Positions 10,331 through 22,859 are shown, counted from the first letter of the stretch. The stretch: DNA of 64,000 nucleotides from Emydura subglobosa (GCA_007922225.1 ML680053.1:11917316-11981315); one strand, 5' to 3'. Program-made: numbers and translations. The notes: generated by a model not told the origin, from the letters alone.

Positions 10331-12349
10331 GCATAGTGAGTCATATATTCAAAACACGCACAAACGTTAACTAATATAGTTATACAACATCTAAATAAAG
10401 GACTGCCAAAGCAACGAAGAAGCAGACAAATGCAAAGCAAAGTATGCAGTTCTGGGGTAGGTTATGCAGTAAGCAGAGAGATGCATAGCTCGGTAAAATG
10501 CAATTAAGTTTTCCCTTGTATTTAATGTTTGTATTGTTCTGTTTCAGCCACCTGTGATGCTATGTTTAAAATGTTAATTAGGATGTAGCACATGCTGGTT
10601 CTTTGCCAATTCTGCCTTATATGTTTTCTCTCTACTGTACATAAAATATAACAATGCTAACTTTAAGCTTCTAGTGATTGGCTTTTTATTAAACATTTGC
10701 AGGTCTACTGAGGACTGACGGTTTCTACAATTGTTTCATGAATCATCATAATATTTTCACTCAAATTGCTGACAAGATAGCAGATAGTGTATTTTACCTT
10801 TAGACGCCATTTCTCTTTTATTGTCAACCTGTGTGTTAGCTGCCCTGTGAATATGATGCTGATGACCTTCTATATGTGCTTGAAACATTCATGTGAAAAC
10901 GTCAAATCTTTCACAATCTGTTGCCAACTTCCTCTCCTAAATAGCTGTTTCATGTTGCCATGGGTTGTTAAACAGTAGTTATGTTTTGCCCCAGAGTCAG
11001 CTGCACCATTGGTTTTAAATCTGTCTATGCAGCTCTGATACACCCATCACAATGGTCAGTGATTAAATTTTGTAGAAGAAAAATAGGGGATCCTGAATGT
11101 CAAGTGGCTTGCTAAAGGGGCTGTAAAACTGATCTAATCTGGAGGTGGTAAAAGCACTGGTTGTGGTCACCGTGGCTACATCCTCAACTGAGAAGAATGA
11201 GCACAACCTTTTGACTACTCCAAAACAGAAGAGAGTGTTTCTTACCACTGTTGGTATTCTCATATAACTATGTAATACCTGCCACTTATGTAATGCCTTT
11301 CATTTCAAAGGATCTGAAAGTGTTGAATGAACTAAAATGAATACACAATTTGTGTGTGCAGATCACTTGATCCACTTCTGAAATAAAGACACCTTTGCCG
11401 TGAAATGGGCAACCTCTTATCAATGAAGAGCCACACTATACAGCAGTTCAGGACACAAAGTGAAACTGAATAGCATATCCAATGGAAACTGCCATGTACT
11501 AAGAAACCCCTCCAAGAACTGCCATGTAATAAGCACTCAGAAAAAACAGGATTTTACTTTTCATTTTGATTATAGTATCTCCCAGCAGCAGAGTACCCCC
11601 AGCAATTACTTGTTTTTTGAAAAATAAAATGAGATCCATACAATCAAATGATCATTACAATTGCTGATGAGTAAATATGAATTCCACTTCATGATAGTCA
11701 TTGGCTGATTCATGATATTGTTTATGATCTATTTTTGTTTTCAGTTACAGAATAGAAGTGAAGAATTCTTTTGGATGTGCTACTGGTAAAAATATATGCA
11801 CTGATGAGGGAATGATAAGTAAAGACTATGGATAAATTTAGTCTTTTACTAAGAGAACAGAAAATACAGATTGTCTAAGAGAAATTCCTATACATTCCAG
11901 TGATTTGTATCTCATTTCAATGAAAGTACACTGTTTCTCTTTCTATGAAGCCGACCTTTACATTTTCTTTTGCATCTTTTTCAAGAAACAGCTGCTATTT
12001 GGTTATATTGCACTGCTGTCACAGTAATTTGCATTTAGAAAGGAACATTGGTACCATAGAACAATGTGCCGCCTTTGAAACATACAGGAATTAAACTGAA
12101 TTTTGTTCATTAAAAGCCAGCAGGTGTCATAGTTTACCCAGGAAGAGTCTCTTCTCTATTTTGTCCTTTTTTTGAAACTGTAAAGATCCCTAAGGAATTC
12201 TGGAATGTTTCATATAGCACTCTATGTTCTTTAATTTATATTCTAGCAACATAATGTAATCATCCATGTAAGCTGTTTTTTTTGCTACTCTCTCTTTTGG
12301 GTTGGAGGTTTTAAAAATATTGTATACATCTAAATATCTCTTCTGGTCT
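10331..12349. other. Unassigned sequence
   Basis: About 2 kb of AT-rich sequence. The short open frames (10787-10978 plus, 11063-11263 minus) have no recognisable domain. Confidence 0.4.
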
Positions 12350-13470
12350 ACTGTCATGTTGTGGGGTGCAATCCAGATCTGTGAAGGGATGTGTCATTAT
12401 CTGCCTTGCATCCTTGGCTGCCCCATAATGCTTTGCTGTTTTAGCTCCCAATATGGGCTGCTCATAACTAGCCTACCATCATTCAGAACACACCCTGAGT
12501 ACCTGTGTGCTGCATTGCCCTGGTTCAACGGCTCTGACCACAGCAGCCTGTCTACAGCCCAACAGCCCCACTCTGGCTTCAACCTACTTTGGTTACTACT
12601 TGAAGAATGACTCCAACACACTGCCACTTATGAATTTTCCCAAAACCACGTGTTCTGCAATGTCCACCCCTCTCTTGGAGAAATAAAATGGTTAATTTTT
12701 TCTTCTAAAGACACAAAACACATTACAGTTTATTAGCTTATCTGTGATGAGTACACCCTTCCTTTTAAACACAGCACTGACTTGGTTTATGGTAAAAATG
12801 AACAAATTAACAAAATGTACATAGGATTAAGTGAGTTCAAGTATTAGGAATGAAGATAGAAACCGTTACAAGTCAAACAAACAAAATATTCTTCTAAAAG
12901 TCTAAAACTTAATCTAGCAAGATACAGGCTTTGTTCAAAATGGTTTCTCTCACTGGTCATTTTTCTTCCCAGCCATGGCTGACTTTCCCTGGGTCAGGAC
13001 CTTGCACAAAAATACAAGGTGCTGGCTTCCCTTGTCTTCTTAGGTGAAAGATCTTTGCTAAGCAGATTTCTCAACTATATTCAGTTCCAGAAACTTCAAT
13101 CCTCCCGTGGTTGGAGGACCCCTCTTTCTCAGCTTGCAAGAACTCTGTTCCCTTGTGTCTGCCTAGTGATGGGTGCCTAACATGGTTTCTGTCTTTATAT
13201 CTTCTAAAGTGCATGAACTTATTTCGAGAGACAGGATGATCTCGTGCTGTTCTTTCCTGAGTCTTCTATTGTTTCTGGTTCTACCATGCTTAATTTACAC
13301 TGAAGACAGGTAGAGAGCTGTGACATTCCCTCCTGTATGGCCATACTGTACAGCCTAATATCAATGAGTATCCATAATTCCTTATGTAGTATTAAAATAT
13401 ACATTTTACAATATTAATCATCAGTGTATTTCAGCCATTCATAAAAGATCTTACATGATGCCTTGAGTGC
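12350..13470. other. Unassigned; possibly retroelement-derived
   Basis: Moderately GC-rich patches ('cctgagtacctgtgtgctgcattgcc', 'cagccatggctgactttccctgggtcagga') look repeat-like and resemble turtle LTR-element sequence I have seen, but neither terminus nor a protein domain can be shown. The 102-aa open frame at 12302-12610 has no recognisable features. Confidence 0.3.
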
Positions 13471-13528
13471 AGGGGATTAGAGTAGAAGACCTCTTGAGGT
13501 CCCTTCCAGTCTTACAATTCTATGATAC
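13471..13528 (+). repeat. CR1-tailed fragment (CR1 or CR1-mobilised SINE end)
   Basis: 'cttgaggtcccttccagtcttacaattctatgat' is the CR1-type 3' terminus in plus orientation. Too short to tell a CR1 tail from a SINE that borrowed it. Confidence 0.6.
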
Positions 13529-13559
13529 ACTTCTATAAATTGAATGCATTAATATTGCA

Positions 13560-14096
13560 TACACTCAGTTGATTCAGCTTATCTTTTTAGGTTCAGACTC
13601 ACCCCCACCCCCATATTTATAGCTCAGATAAAGTTTCTCTTTCCTGATAGGGTGTAGCCATACTGTCTCTTCCCCCACTTGTTAACTTTGTTTATTTAGC
13701 ATGCCAATGTGCCTTCATTGTCTTTGCCTGCCAGCCAAGCTGCTCCAGACTTGCTGGTCACCAAACACCTTGTGAGCTTTGTTGGTTTTGTTTCCTGCAC
13801 AAGTTAATTGCAACTTCATTGTCTCTGGTCAACCCTGCTTCATTTGTATTCAAGAACTGGGCAGACCTGTTTACCAACACCCTCTGGCATACCTGGTTGA
13901 AACACACTTTAGTTATAATTCTAACATGTATTCATAACTCTTAATACTCACTGCATACATACATCATGCAAGAATATTAATGATTAATGACAATAAGTGA
14001 GTTATTAGCTGTCGAATGATATCGCAGAAGGCATATTTTGTACAAAGATTATTACAATAGTGTGAAGGGTGTGAGGACAGGGGTGCATAGTATCAC
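13560..14096 (-). mobile_element. LTR (endogenous retrovirus type), minus strand
   Basis: On the minus strand the sequence begins TGTGATACTATGCACCCCTG at 14096 and runs through about 475 bp of U3-like sequence to a TATA-like tataaatat (13613-13621). I recognise the start as typical of an endogenous retroviral LTR family common in turtles. No coding region follows that I can identify. The downstream limit is uncertain, and the CR1-tailed fragment at 13471-13528 may interrupt it. Confidence 0.5.
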
Positions 14097-14261
14097 ATCT
14101 ACCTGTTGCAGGAAACTGTGCTGTGACATTGGCAGGATTCCATGGGCTTTGTGGCAGTGTATTACTATATAGACACTTATTCTGAATGTGTCTCCTGTTG
14201 TCTCCTCAGTCAAGGGGATCAAGACTACATTATGTTGTACCTTTCATGTGTCCAAACAGAT

Positions 14262-14420
14262 TTTTTATTATTTATTATTTGTATTACTGTAGTGTCTAGG
14301 AGCCCCAGTCAGGGATTATGCTTGTTATGCTGTACAAACACAGAACAAAAATAGGGTCCCTGACCTCAAGGAGTTTACACTCTAAGTATAAGACAAAAGA
14401 TGGCTACAGACTGGTAGGGG
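14262..14420 (+). repeat. Amniote SINE-like repeat, copy 1
   Basis: Contains 'gtattactgtagtgtctaggagccccagtcaggga', 'tgtacaaacacagaacaaaa' and 'tccctgacctcaaggagtttacactctaagtataagacaa'. The same family recurs at 35008-35305 and 40755-40945. I know it as an old interspersed repeat in sauropsids but do not assign a library name. Confidence 0.75.
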
Positions 14421-14682
14421 AATACCATGAGACAGTATTGGTCAGCATGTTGGGCAGTGGTTTCTGCAAATAAAAAGCCTAAGCATTGTCAAGTTTCTTG
14501 TAGGTGTCATGGCAAAGGAGTTTTGAGGAGTTTGAAGATGGATAATGGGGTAGCTGTATGGATGTTTACAAGGACCGCCTCCCAAGCATGTGGGATGATG
14601 TGTTGATGGGGCCAAGTAAGTACTTATATAATAAGAACTCAAATGATAACTACTGTAGATGCTACTCATATCATGAACAGTT

Positions 14683-14825
14683 TCAGAGGGGTAGCCGTGT
14701 TAGTCTGTATACAGCAAAAACAACGAGAGTTCTGTGGCACTTTAAAGACTAACAAATTTAATTTTTGTAGGCATAAGCTTTCATGAGACTCAGCTCACTT
14801 CATCAGATGCAGAGGTAGAATGATC
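14683..14825 (+). repeat. Turtle-type repeat ('gtagccgtgttagtctg' family)
   Basis: Starts with ggggtagccgtgttagtctg and continues through 'tctgtggcactttaaagactaacaaattta' to 'gcataagctttcatgagactcagctcacttcatcagatgca'. I remember this repeat as highly abundant in turtles. It is the best single clue to the organism. Confidence 0.75.
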
Positions 14826-15039
14826 ATATCATACCATGACTATTCTTCTGGTTGTGGGCTAATTATAAACACAATTAGTTTTTTGTTTGTTTTGTTGTTG
14901 TTGTTGTTGTGAAATATTTTTCCTTCTGAAGCTCTGAGATGTAGTTAACCGAAGACCAAATTATATCTACCATATCTACCTCGGTACTTATATGGCCCCC
15001 ATCACTGTAGTATCGGAGCACCTGACAAATCCCGACAGT

Positions 15040-15390
15040 TTCCTTGCAACATCCCTGTGAGGTGGAGAATGCTTATTCCCATTTCACAGATAGGGAACTG
15101 TGGTGGGATGGCAGAGACGTATCAGACATTGAACTGTGGACCTGCTATAGCTTGAACTAAAAAGCCACTCTCAGGCAGACAGCTGTAACAACTCCATCTC
15201 CCCTGTGGCTCAAGCACAGACGGGGATGTTTAGCACAATGAAAAATCAAAGGACATTGAGAGACTAACTTCTTTAGAAGCCTTAGCCTAGGTCACTTGTC
15301 CAGAGTCGCAGAGGAAGACTGTGACACAGTCAGGAATAGAATCCAGACCTGTTGAGTTCCAGTCTTTGGTCTTAACCAAAACTGAACATC
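15040..15390 (-). repeat. MIR-like CORE-SINE, interrupted
   Basis: Two parts in minus orientation: 'cctgtgaggtggagaatgcttattcccatttcacag' near 15060, and 'cacttgtccagagtcgcagaggaagactgtgacacagtcaggaatagaatccagacctg' near 15290-15355. About 150 bp lie between, apparently an insertion or strong divergence. Confidence 0.5.
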
Positions 15391-16364
15391 TCCATCTCTC
15401 ACCATCACTGACTTTGATATACTTTTCTGTCCGATGTCTCATGCAGAGAAAATTCTCACCAACGTGAGTTTGTTTGTTTGTTTTAAAGGAAACTTTTACT
15501 ATTAGTTAAAAAAGTAGGTTGATTAGGCTTTGGTAACAAGCATGAAGTTTCACTGGTGGGAAAGAGACTGATGGTAAATAAGGAAAGGAGTAAACCCCTA
15601 TATAACTGGATCTAAACGGTATTGAAATAAATGTTCATACTGCTCTGGAAGGGGGTATTTTTATGCACAGAATAGGAAGGAACCTAGCAGCTTGAGCTTG
15701 TGAGGGATAAAGGAGATGCCATGTCAAAATAATGATGGAGACACAAATAGGCTGAAATAGGCATGAGGAAGCTTCCAGCCAGTGATATTCCAGGACCCAG
15801 GGAATCAAATGCTTAGTTAAGCTAGAACTTGGTTTTGTCAGAGAGCAGCACATGACACAGTATAATTTCTTCTCATTCACACTTCAGGAAACCATTTTAA
15901 AAGGAGAATTATTCTCACTTTAAAAGCTGCTGGTACTGGTTTCATACAAGAATCAAAATATAAATGTCTAAATTGGAAAAAAAGAATGTCTACAATCAGA
16001 AATTAGGAAAAGTTTATAGTGATATTAATCAGGAAAACAGTTCTGACCACAGTCAGAAGAAAGATTTGTGTAGTACCTGGACCTGACAAACCAAGCAGTT
16101 TATTAAATATAGCTCCTTGCTGACATTTTAAATTACTTACCACTGAATCACTTCTAGCTGAGAAATGATTGCACTACTGGCATAGCTGGGTGAAATGTTC
16201 ATTATGAAAGTGGTTTCTTTTTTCTTGACAAAATCAGCCTCTTTTCAAGTTCACAATGTTTTCCAAAGCCAGTTTATGCTCAGGCGTGGGGGCATTTCTG
16301 AGCCTCAGTTTCGAACTTCATAAACAATATTTACTTATCCAACTTGTGCCTGCAGACATCTTAC
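15391..16364. other. Unassigned sequence
   Basis: AT-rich, no coding or repeat family identified. Confidence 0.4.
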
Positions 16365-16640
16365 ATTCAGGGCTGGTCTAGGGAAAATGGCAACCTGGGC
16401 AAACTTGTATTTTGGCGCCCCTGGACCCTGCTGCTTCCCTTCCATTCCCCCATCATCTCTGGTCCTCACTGCCTCCCCAGGATCCCCATCTATCCCCGCT
16501 GGACCCTGCTGCTTCACCGAGCTCCCTTCCATAGCCTTGCATCACATGCCCACTCTGCTCCTTGCCTTTTGACCATGGCACCCCACGACCACGGTGTCCT
16601 GGGCAGTGGCCAACATCGCACACCTGTGAGGCTGGCCCTG
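16365..16640. repeat. GC-rich block with direct repeat
   Basis: The string ctggaccctgctgcttc occurs twice about 75 bp apart, each copy followed by related 'cccttccat' sequence. The open frames here are shadows of the composition. Family unknown. Confidence 0.4.
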
Positions 16641-16754
16641 CTTAAATTACTTGAATGTTCAGCTTTCACGTTTTGGTAAATATTTCTGACTCCCTTTCAC
16701 AGAAGAGGAAATGAAAGTTCAGAAAAGTTAAGGAGTTTAGCTGGGGGTGGGAGA

Positions 16755-16935
16755 GCATTGTGGTCTCTTGGATTAGATATGGGGCTAGCATTCAAATACA
16801 TATTCTAATTTTGGTTCTGACACTTGCTGCATAACGTTCACCAAGCCATTTAACCTAGCCACCCTTTCCATGTGTAAAAGTGATAAAGGTGAGTTACTAT
16901 GAAGCCCAGGCAATCAGCATTTGTAAAGTGATATA
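16755..16935 (+). repeat. MIR-like CORE-SINE
   Basis: 'gcattgtggtctcttggattagatatggggctagcattc' (head) is followed by 'ttctgacacttgctgca...caccaagccatttaacctagccacc...gtgtaaaagtgataa', the MIR order from head to tail. Confidence 0.55.
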
Positions 16936-16936
16936 A

Positions 16937-17014
16937 GAGTATAAGATCGGTTATATGGGATCAGATCAATGGTCCATCTAGCCTAGTATCTTGTCTTCCG
17001 ACAGTGGCCTATGC
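16937..17014 (-). repeat. CR1-like LINE fragment, left half (interrupted by hAT)
   Basis: 'ggttatatgggatcagatcaatggtccatctagcctagtatcttgtcttccgacagtggcctatgc' is a common turtle LINE-derived segment, here the 3' end read on the minus strand. It continues at 20743 after the hAT insertion. Its last eight bases, gcctatgc (17007-17014), are the target duplication. Confidence 0.65.
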
Positions 17015-17862
17015 CAGTGCTTCTCAACCTTTTAAGTAGCAAGTACCCCCTAACTCCTGAAAATGTTAATAAGTACCCCAACACTCAATTTTCCACGGGA
17101 TTTTACATTCACAGACTAATGTGTACCATATGTTGGAGAAGGGCTGAGTATATAAGGCCGTGATATGACAGATGTCAGATCTAGTGTGGGTAGGGTTACC
17201 ACGTTTACCCCAGATATGCACAGCTCAAGTATGTACCTGGGCTAGAGGTGATTTTGTCCAAATCTAGGAGGCTATGAGCAGCAAATTTTTTGCTGTAGAT
17301 TTGAGAGGAGGAAGAGGTGAGAGAGAGACAGGGAAACAGGGCGAGAGAGAGAGACAGAGAAGGAGGGCAGGAGGGAAGATTGTGGTTGCTCTTTTTCTAA
17401 ACAAGGTTTTGTCTGCAGGAGTACTGTAGTGGCAATGGGTGAAGGGATTGTTTGGACCTGTAGTCCAGAGATAAAAAGACTCAAGGACATAGTCAGACAC
17501 ATGCAGTGGCGTGCTGAGACACACACACATGCTGGCAGACGTGGAGGTACACACACATAAATAGGCATACAATAATTCAGAATGTAAGATTTATTCCTTT
17601 TTATTGACTTTTACAACAGTATTTGAAACGAAATAACATATGAATCATAAAAATTATAGAACAGTAAAAACAATAGAACTCAAACATTTATATTGATAAA
17701 ACAGTAAACATAGCTATCTTTGTGACTGGAACTGATACTCCCCCCCTCTAGAATTGTTCTACAGATCAGGGACTGGACTGGACTTTGCTAGTTTTAACAA
17801 AATAACATAAAAATGAGTTCTTGTAAGGGCTGGATATAATGAGAAACTTTGGCTTGTTTGAA

Positions 17863-19740
17863 TTACATAAGCATTCCAAATCTTGGTTTTAAAATGCTTA
17901 TTGATACTATCAGATCATTTTCTGGGCACAAACGAGTTCTTATTTTACTTTTTAGCCCAGTCAAGTGTGAGAAACTGGTCTCATGCAAATACATTGAGGC
18001 AAATGGGAGGAGCTCTGTGAGAGCCATGTTCCTCAGCTGTAGGTATTCCTGTTTCATTTCTGACAACGTGCAGGGATGTCACCCAGTCCCATGCTCTGCA
18101 TCCTCTGCAAGGTGCTGTTCGGGCATAGCTCAAAAAGCTTTTCCTTCATGCTTTCTGGAATCCCTACTTGTTCAATAGCGCTGTCATTAAATGGATTTAA
18201 AATCCACAGTTTCTGTGGATCGTCATGCTTTTCAACATTAGGGAAATAATGTTCAAAGTTTGACTCCAAATTTACCAAATGTTCTTTAATATTTTCTTTC
18301 ATACTTTCATTCAGAGTGATTTTGTTTTCTTCACAGAACTCTGGGAGCTGTGGAAATGAAACAAAATTTCCACATAAAGCTCGATTTTTCCAGAACCTCA
18401 TTTTTTTTCTAAAAGCTCTTACTTTGTCATGCAAGATAAATATAGCTTCAAGTCATTAATTTTATCAAAATGTCACAAAGATAGGCTAATTTGCAAATCC
18501 ATACTTCATCATGAAAATACTGTAAGAATTCTGACTTCATATCTCTGAGAAAGACAGTAACATCATATCTCAACTCGAACAGGTGATTCAACAACCTTCC
18601 ACATGACAACCACTGAACTTCAGTGTGAAGAAGTACAGTAATATGTTCAGATCCCATGTCGTGGCACAGTAATCAGAAAAGATGTGAATTCAAAGCCTGC
18701 ACTTGTATGAAATTAACATTTTCACAGCAATTCCTAGCACACTGTTTAAATCTTCATTCAGTCGCTTTGCAGCCAATGCCTGTCTATGGATAATACAATG
18801 GTTCCACTTGATTGAAGGATTTATAGCTTTTAAGCGATTAACAAGACCACTTCGTCGACCTACCATTGCTACTGCTCCGTCTGTGCACATAGACACACAT
18901 CACTCCCATGACAATCCATTTTTTACAATGTGCTCATTTAAGGTCTTAAAAATGTCCTCTCCTGTTGTTTTTGTATCCAGTTCTTTGCAGCCATATATTT
19001 GTTCCTGTATTCCTTACTCATCTTCATCATCAATGTATCTGACAAATATCATCAGCTGTGCATAGTTGGATACAGCCATAGAGTCATCAATCTGTAAAGC
19101 GAACTGTTTTTTCTGGATGATTTTTTCTGAAATGTGTTTAATTATGTTTTCTGCCATGTCATCAGTTCTTCTTGTCATGGTGTCATTTGAATGTGGGATG
19201 CTTTTAATTGTATCTACTTCTGTTTTGCCAAACATGATTTCAGCATTTCTGATGGCAGCAGGAATGACCAGGTTCTCAGCAATCAAATGTGGTTTCTTCG
19301 TTTTTGCCACCATGTGTGTGATTTCATACGAAGCTTGTAGAGGTTGTTTAGGGATTGCAGAGTACAAGTTCATAGCAGCACTTGATTTGTTCAAACTTTC
19401 ACATTTTCATGTGAAAGAATCTATTGATTTGTCCTTCAGATCAGGGTGTTTTGTTTGAAGGTGCCTTCTCAAAAGGGAAGGCTTCATACAGTGATTAGAC
19501 AACGTCTCACTGCAGATCACACAAAGTGGTGATGGAGGTATACCTCTGTTTGTGGTAAACCTGAAAGCCAGATAACTGGGATCGTAGCTACATTCTTTAT
19601 GAATCTGTGAAGATTTTGTACTTTCACTACCGATGCTTTTTTTCCCTAAACATGATCCTCTGGATCCAACACTTGTTGGGATTTGTATGGGAACTACTTT
19701 CTTCTAAATCTGAAGTCTTTTTTTTTTTTACAAGAAAACA
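17863..19740 (-). pseudogene. hAT transposase pseudogene, ZBED5-like (copy 1)
   Basis: Remains of a hAT transposase (cut-and-paste DNA transposition) of the kind that gave rise to vertebrate ZBED5-like genes. Reading down the minus strand: a BED zinc finger (C-x2-C, later H-x4-H) upstream of 19410; a segment with ENLVIPAAIRNAEIMFGKTE and the conserved QIDDSMAVSNYAQLM block; CTDGAVAMVGRRSG with the C/H-rich NHCIIHRQALAAK; then MGSEHITVLLHTEVQWLS, LLPFASMYLHETSFSHLTGL and KIRTRL from the C-terminal dimerisation (hATC) region. In-frame stops include TGA at 19407-19409, TAA at 19014-19016 and TGA at 18673-18675, all shared with copy 2. A deletion of about 29 bp near 18435-18445 is private to this copy. 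Not functional. Confidence 0.9.
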
Positions 19741-20269
19741 ATCCATTTTAACACCCGCACAATCAGTCAAATTAAAACAGTAACACAAGCCCAGTTACAT
19801 TCAAACACTGAAAGCGGAAACTACAGCAGAGTGGCACGTGCTTAAACTCTGAGAAACACAATCTTTTTCCCCTTTACTGCTGGACGACTGTATTTCTCAT
19901 AAAGCAGGAGAGTTCTGAGTTCTGCAGTGCTGTGTGGCTGTGGCAGATCACAAAACCCCCTGCTCTTTCTCCCCTCCTTCCTCCTCCCCTTCCTCCGTAT
20001 AGGAGCAAAGGTCAACGCCAGCCAATCACTATGGCCTGATGGCGGGATCACGTGGTGTTCTCCCCACACAGGCGGGAACTTGTGCGGTATGAGCAGGCAC
20101 TAGTGGCCGAGAGTGGATAGCACAGCTCCCCATGGCTGTCCCCAGGGGGGTGCGGGCCTGGACAACTCACACTGCATGGGCCGTTATTAAGATTTTTATA
20201 CTGGTGAAATCTGGGGCTGTCATAGTTTTCAATTTCACTGCTCAGCTAGAGCAATGAAATTGACAAGTA

Positions 20270-20720
20270 ACCTTGCGGGTAGAGCCTGGCTCCAGGACTG
20301 GGCAAGCCGCTGAGCTCTCTACCTGCCTTTCTGGGCACTGGGCTTTGAACCGGGGAGGGGAGTTGCCACCTGGGCAAGTTGCAGGCAGCTGCCGCCTGGC
20401 TGCCAGCCTGGGAGGTGGGCAACTGCCACCCACTCTGAGCTGGGATGGAGGAGGAGGCAGCTTCAGCGCGGGCTGGGACCTGGGGATGTGGGCAGGTGGC
20501 AGGCAGCTGCTGCCTGTCTTCAAGTCAGAGCACGGGAGGCTGTCTCTCGGCGCTGAGCTGGGGCATGGGTGGCTGCCACTCAGCTGTGAGCCCAGCTCGC
20601 AGAGTGCAGGAGGCTGCTGCTGGGCTCCCACATTGGGAAGCTGCTGCCCAAGCCGGTGGCTGCCACCTGGCTTTTCAGGATTGGGGCGACTGCTGCCACC
20701 TACCAGCTAGGAGGTACGTG
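20270..20720. repeat. GC-rich degenerate repeats in hAT copy 1 5' region
   Basis: Repeated 'ggtggc/ggcagctgcc/ctgccacc' motifs make this segment partly palindromic. It yields open frames up to 145 codons that are composition artefacts. The equivalent segment of copy 2 is 35870-36135. Confidence 0.6.
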
Positions 20721-20742
20721 TACCACGCGTTGAGAATCTATG

Positions 20743-21137
20743 GCCTATGCCAACGTACTTCAGAGGAAATTAATAGAACAGGCTGTCATCAAGTAATCCA
20801 TCCCCTTTCATCCACTCCCAGCTTCTGGCAATAGAGGCTAGGAACATGGTGTTGAATCCCTGCCCATCTTGGCTAATAGCCATTGATGGACCTATCCTCC
20901 AAGAACTTATCTGGTTCTTTTTTGAACCCTGTTGTAGTCTTGGCCTTCACAATATCCCCTGGCAATGAGAGCCACAGGTTGCCTGCGTTGTGTGAAGAAG
21001 TGCTTCCTTTTATTTGTTTTAAATATGCTACCTGTTAATTTCATTGGGTGACCCCCATAGCTCTTGTGTTACGTGAAGGAGTAAATAACATTTTCTTATT
21101 CACTTTCTCCACACCAGTCATGATTTTATACAAAGGT
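20743..21137 (-). repeat. CR1-like LINE fragment, right half
   Basis: Starts with the second copy of gcctatgc, then continues the interrupted LINE: 'tcatcaagtaatccatcccctttcatccactcccagcttctggcaa', 'tagccattgatggacctatcctccaagaacttatctggttcttttttgaaccctgt', 'gttgtgtgaagaagtgcttcctttta' and 'ctccacaccagtcatgattttata'. I remember this as one continuous LINE-derived unit in turtles. Confidence 0.65.
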
Positions 21138-22733
21138 GAAATTCATCCCAGTGGAAAGGATCAGCAGGCGCTCCACTGAGGCAGATTCACATTTAATTAA
21201 ATTATTTTTTGAGGATTTAAACAGGATTTTAGCATTGTGCATAGGCCTTCTACTGTGAATTACACCTTACATGTGAAGGTAAATGCAATGTCAACCCCAA
21301 CTGGTTCCCAGCCCCATTTTTAACATTCTACTCTAGACAGTTTGGGGGGAGGAACCGCCTCCTCTTCTTTAAAAATTCATGCTACTCCTCCTGATTGAAA
21401 TTTTCACACACAGTTTTTATGTCTCTTCCCTCTACCTTGCAGAAAAACATTTTGATCTCACAAAATTTCACAAAAAATCTAAATGTTAAGGGTTAAAAAT
21501 CCCCCACAGTATGAACTAGCAAAAAATTGTCATTAACGTTTGCAATTTCACCCCCTTATTCTAGTCTTAATTGTACAGTGCTAGAGACCCTTAAAACATC
21601 AACTTTGTAAGAAAACTGAGTGTTATGCTCTCATCTCTCCATTATTGTATATATCAAAGAAGACAGTTGGGTCTTGGGATGCCTTTCAGTTCTGTAGCCT
21701 TCTTGTGTAGTGTTACAGTGAATGAGTGGCTTGATCTTTGCTCTTGATCCATCAAAACTATTGTTCATGATATGCATCATTAATTTCCAATTTTAGAGGT
21801 ATTTACCAGGAGATGGTGTCCAGGGAATCCTATCTGAAAACTCACACAATAGGAGAGAAGTTTATAAAAAAAAAAAAAAAGAGAGAGAGAGAGAGAGAGA
21901 AATTCAAAGCTTTATATATCATTTGCATATAGTACCAAAGATGCATTGATAGAGCTTTCATAGACTGCTGGAAAAGTAGGCAAATATATTCTGCTTTTAC
22001 ATAAACAGGATTTAACTTTTTAAATTTTACCTCCTACAGCCTTCCTGCAAAAATATTACTTAAAAATATTAACATGCAGACCTTGGTCTATTGCATGCTT
22101 GATCCTGTTTGAAATACTGTGATCTAAGGCTAAGTCATTTGTTCTTCAGCTTCCCCACAAATGCAATGGGAAGACTTGCTGCCAATGTACACTCACATGC
22201 TTTTTTCCTTTCTTTAAGCTTATACTAAGGGTAATATTTGCAAAAAGGGTGTCTCTAATTATGCTCCTAGGTCCATACTTACGCACCTGAATAACTGGTT
22301 GGATTTCCTAAAGAGTTGGTCAGGCATCAGCTCTCATTGAGTATAAATAGTAATGTATAGCAGTGAGTATAGATATAACTACAACTTTGGGCCGTTATCA
22401 GATGAACCAAGAGGGTTAAATTAAACATCATCTCAATTCACAGAAATATTAGTGGCATATCTCATTAAGCAGGAATTGATGCTAAATGGAAATCGATAAC
22501 TGTAAATGTTCGAATGTGGCATTTAATTATTAGTTTTCTACACTCTGCCTGCAAATAAAGCAAAAGGTTAAGTACTGTAAAAGCAGCTGAGTGCTTCTGC
22601 TTCAGAGCCTTCGGGAAGAATCAGATTCTATTCCTGCCTTCTATCACAGTGTTCCTAAGTTCCAAACTTTTCACAGGTACTCACTAACGGTGTGCTTCTA
22701 ATTTTCAGAATGCTTGATACAAGATCCTGCAGT
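21138..22733. other. Unassigned sequence with one microsatellite
   Basis: AT-rich. Contains an A-run followed by (GA)n at about 21867-21901. No coding or named repeat recognised otherwise. Confidence 0.45.
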
Positions 22734-22800
22734 CTGATTTTCAGAGGGTTTGAGCACTCACAACTCCAACTGAAACCAATGGGAGCGATGCTCTGAACAT
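22734..22800. repeat. Palindromic hairpin repeat
   Basis: 'gattttcagagggtttgagcactcacaactcc' pairs imperfectly with 'aaaccaatgggagcgatgctctgaacat'. The centre contains the ttcaatggga-type motif common to this class. Confidence 0.5.
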
Positions 22801-22859
22801 GTAAAGTATTAGGTAAGCTATGCAGCTCAAATTGGTCACACAAAATAAGTGGAAGTTTT

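Larger units (their letters stand above)
17015..20742 (-). mobile_element. hAT DNA transposon, copy 1 (3728 bp, complete ends, dead)
   Basis: Right end on the minus strand: CATAGATTCTCAACGCG. Left end: CAGTGCTTCTCAACC. These are hAT-type terminal inverted repeats. The perfect 8-bp target duplication gcctatgc flanks it at 17007-17014 and 20743-20750, and the CR1-like LINE resumes on both sides. On the minus strand it holds, in order: a GC-rich 5' segment (20270-20720), a roughly 400-bp segment absent from copy 2 (about 19832-20260), a transposase pseudogene (listed separately), a 3' UTR with polyadenylation-like AATAAA, and a GA-rich tract (17310-17370). Copy 2 lies at 35799-38989 in the opposite orientation. 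Confidence 0.93.

Noticed and set aside
12302..12627. Overlapping open frames on opposite strands (102 and 76 codons)
   Set aside because: No domain, no start context and no splice support; the region looks retroelement-derived.
17272..17572. Serine/proline-rich open frames
   Set aside because: They are translations of the GA/CT-rich 3' untranslated tract of hAT copy 1; the same frames appear at the equivalent place in copy 2 (38435-38739).
20273..20834. Overlapping 129- and 145-codon open frames in GC-rich DNA
   Set aside because: They lie in the repetitive 5' segment of hAT copy 1 and cross its terminus at 20742. Glycine, alanine and tryptophan-rich content follows the repeats.
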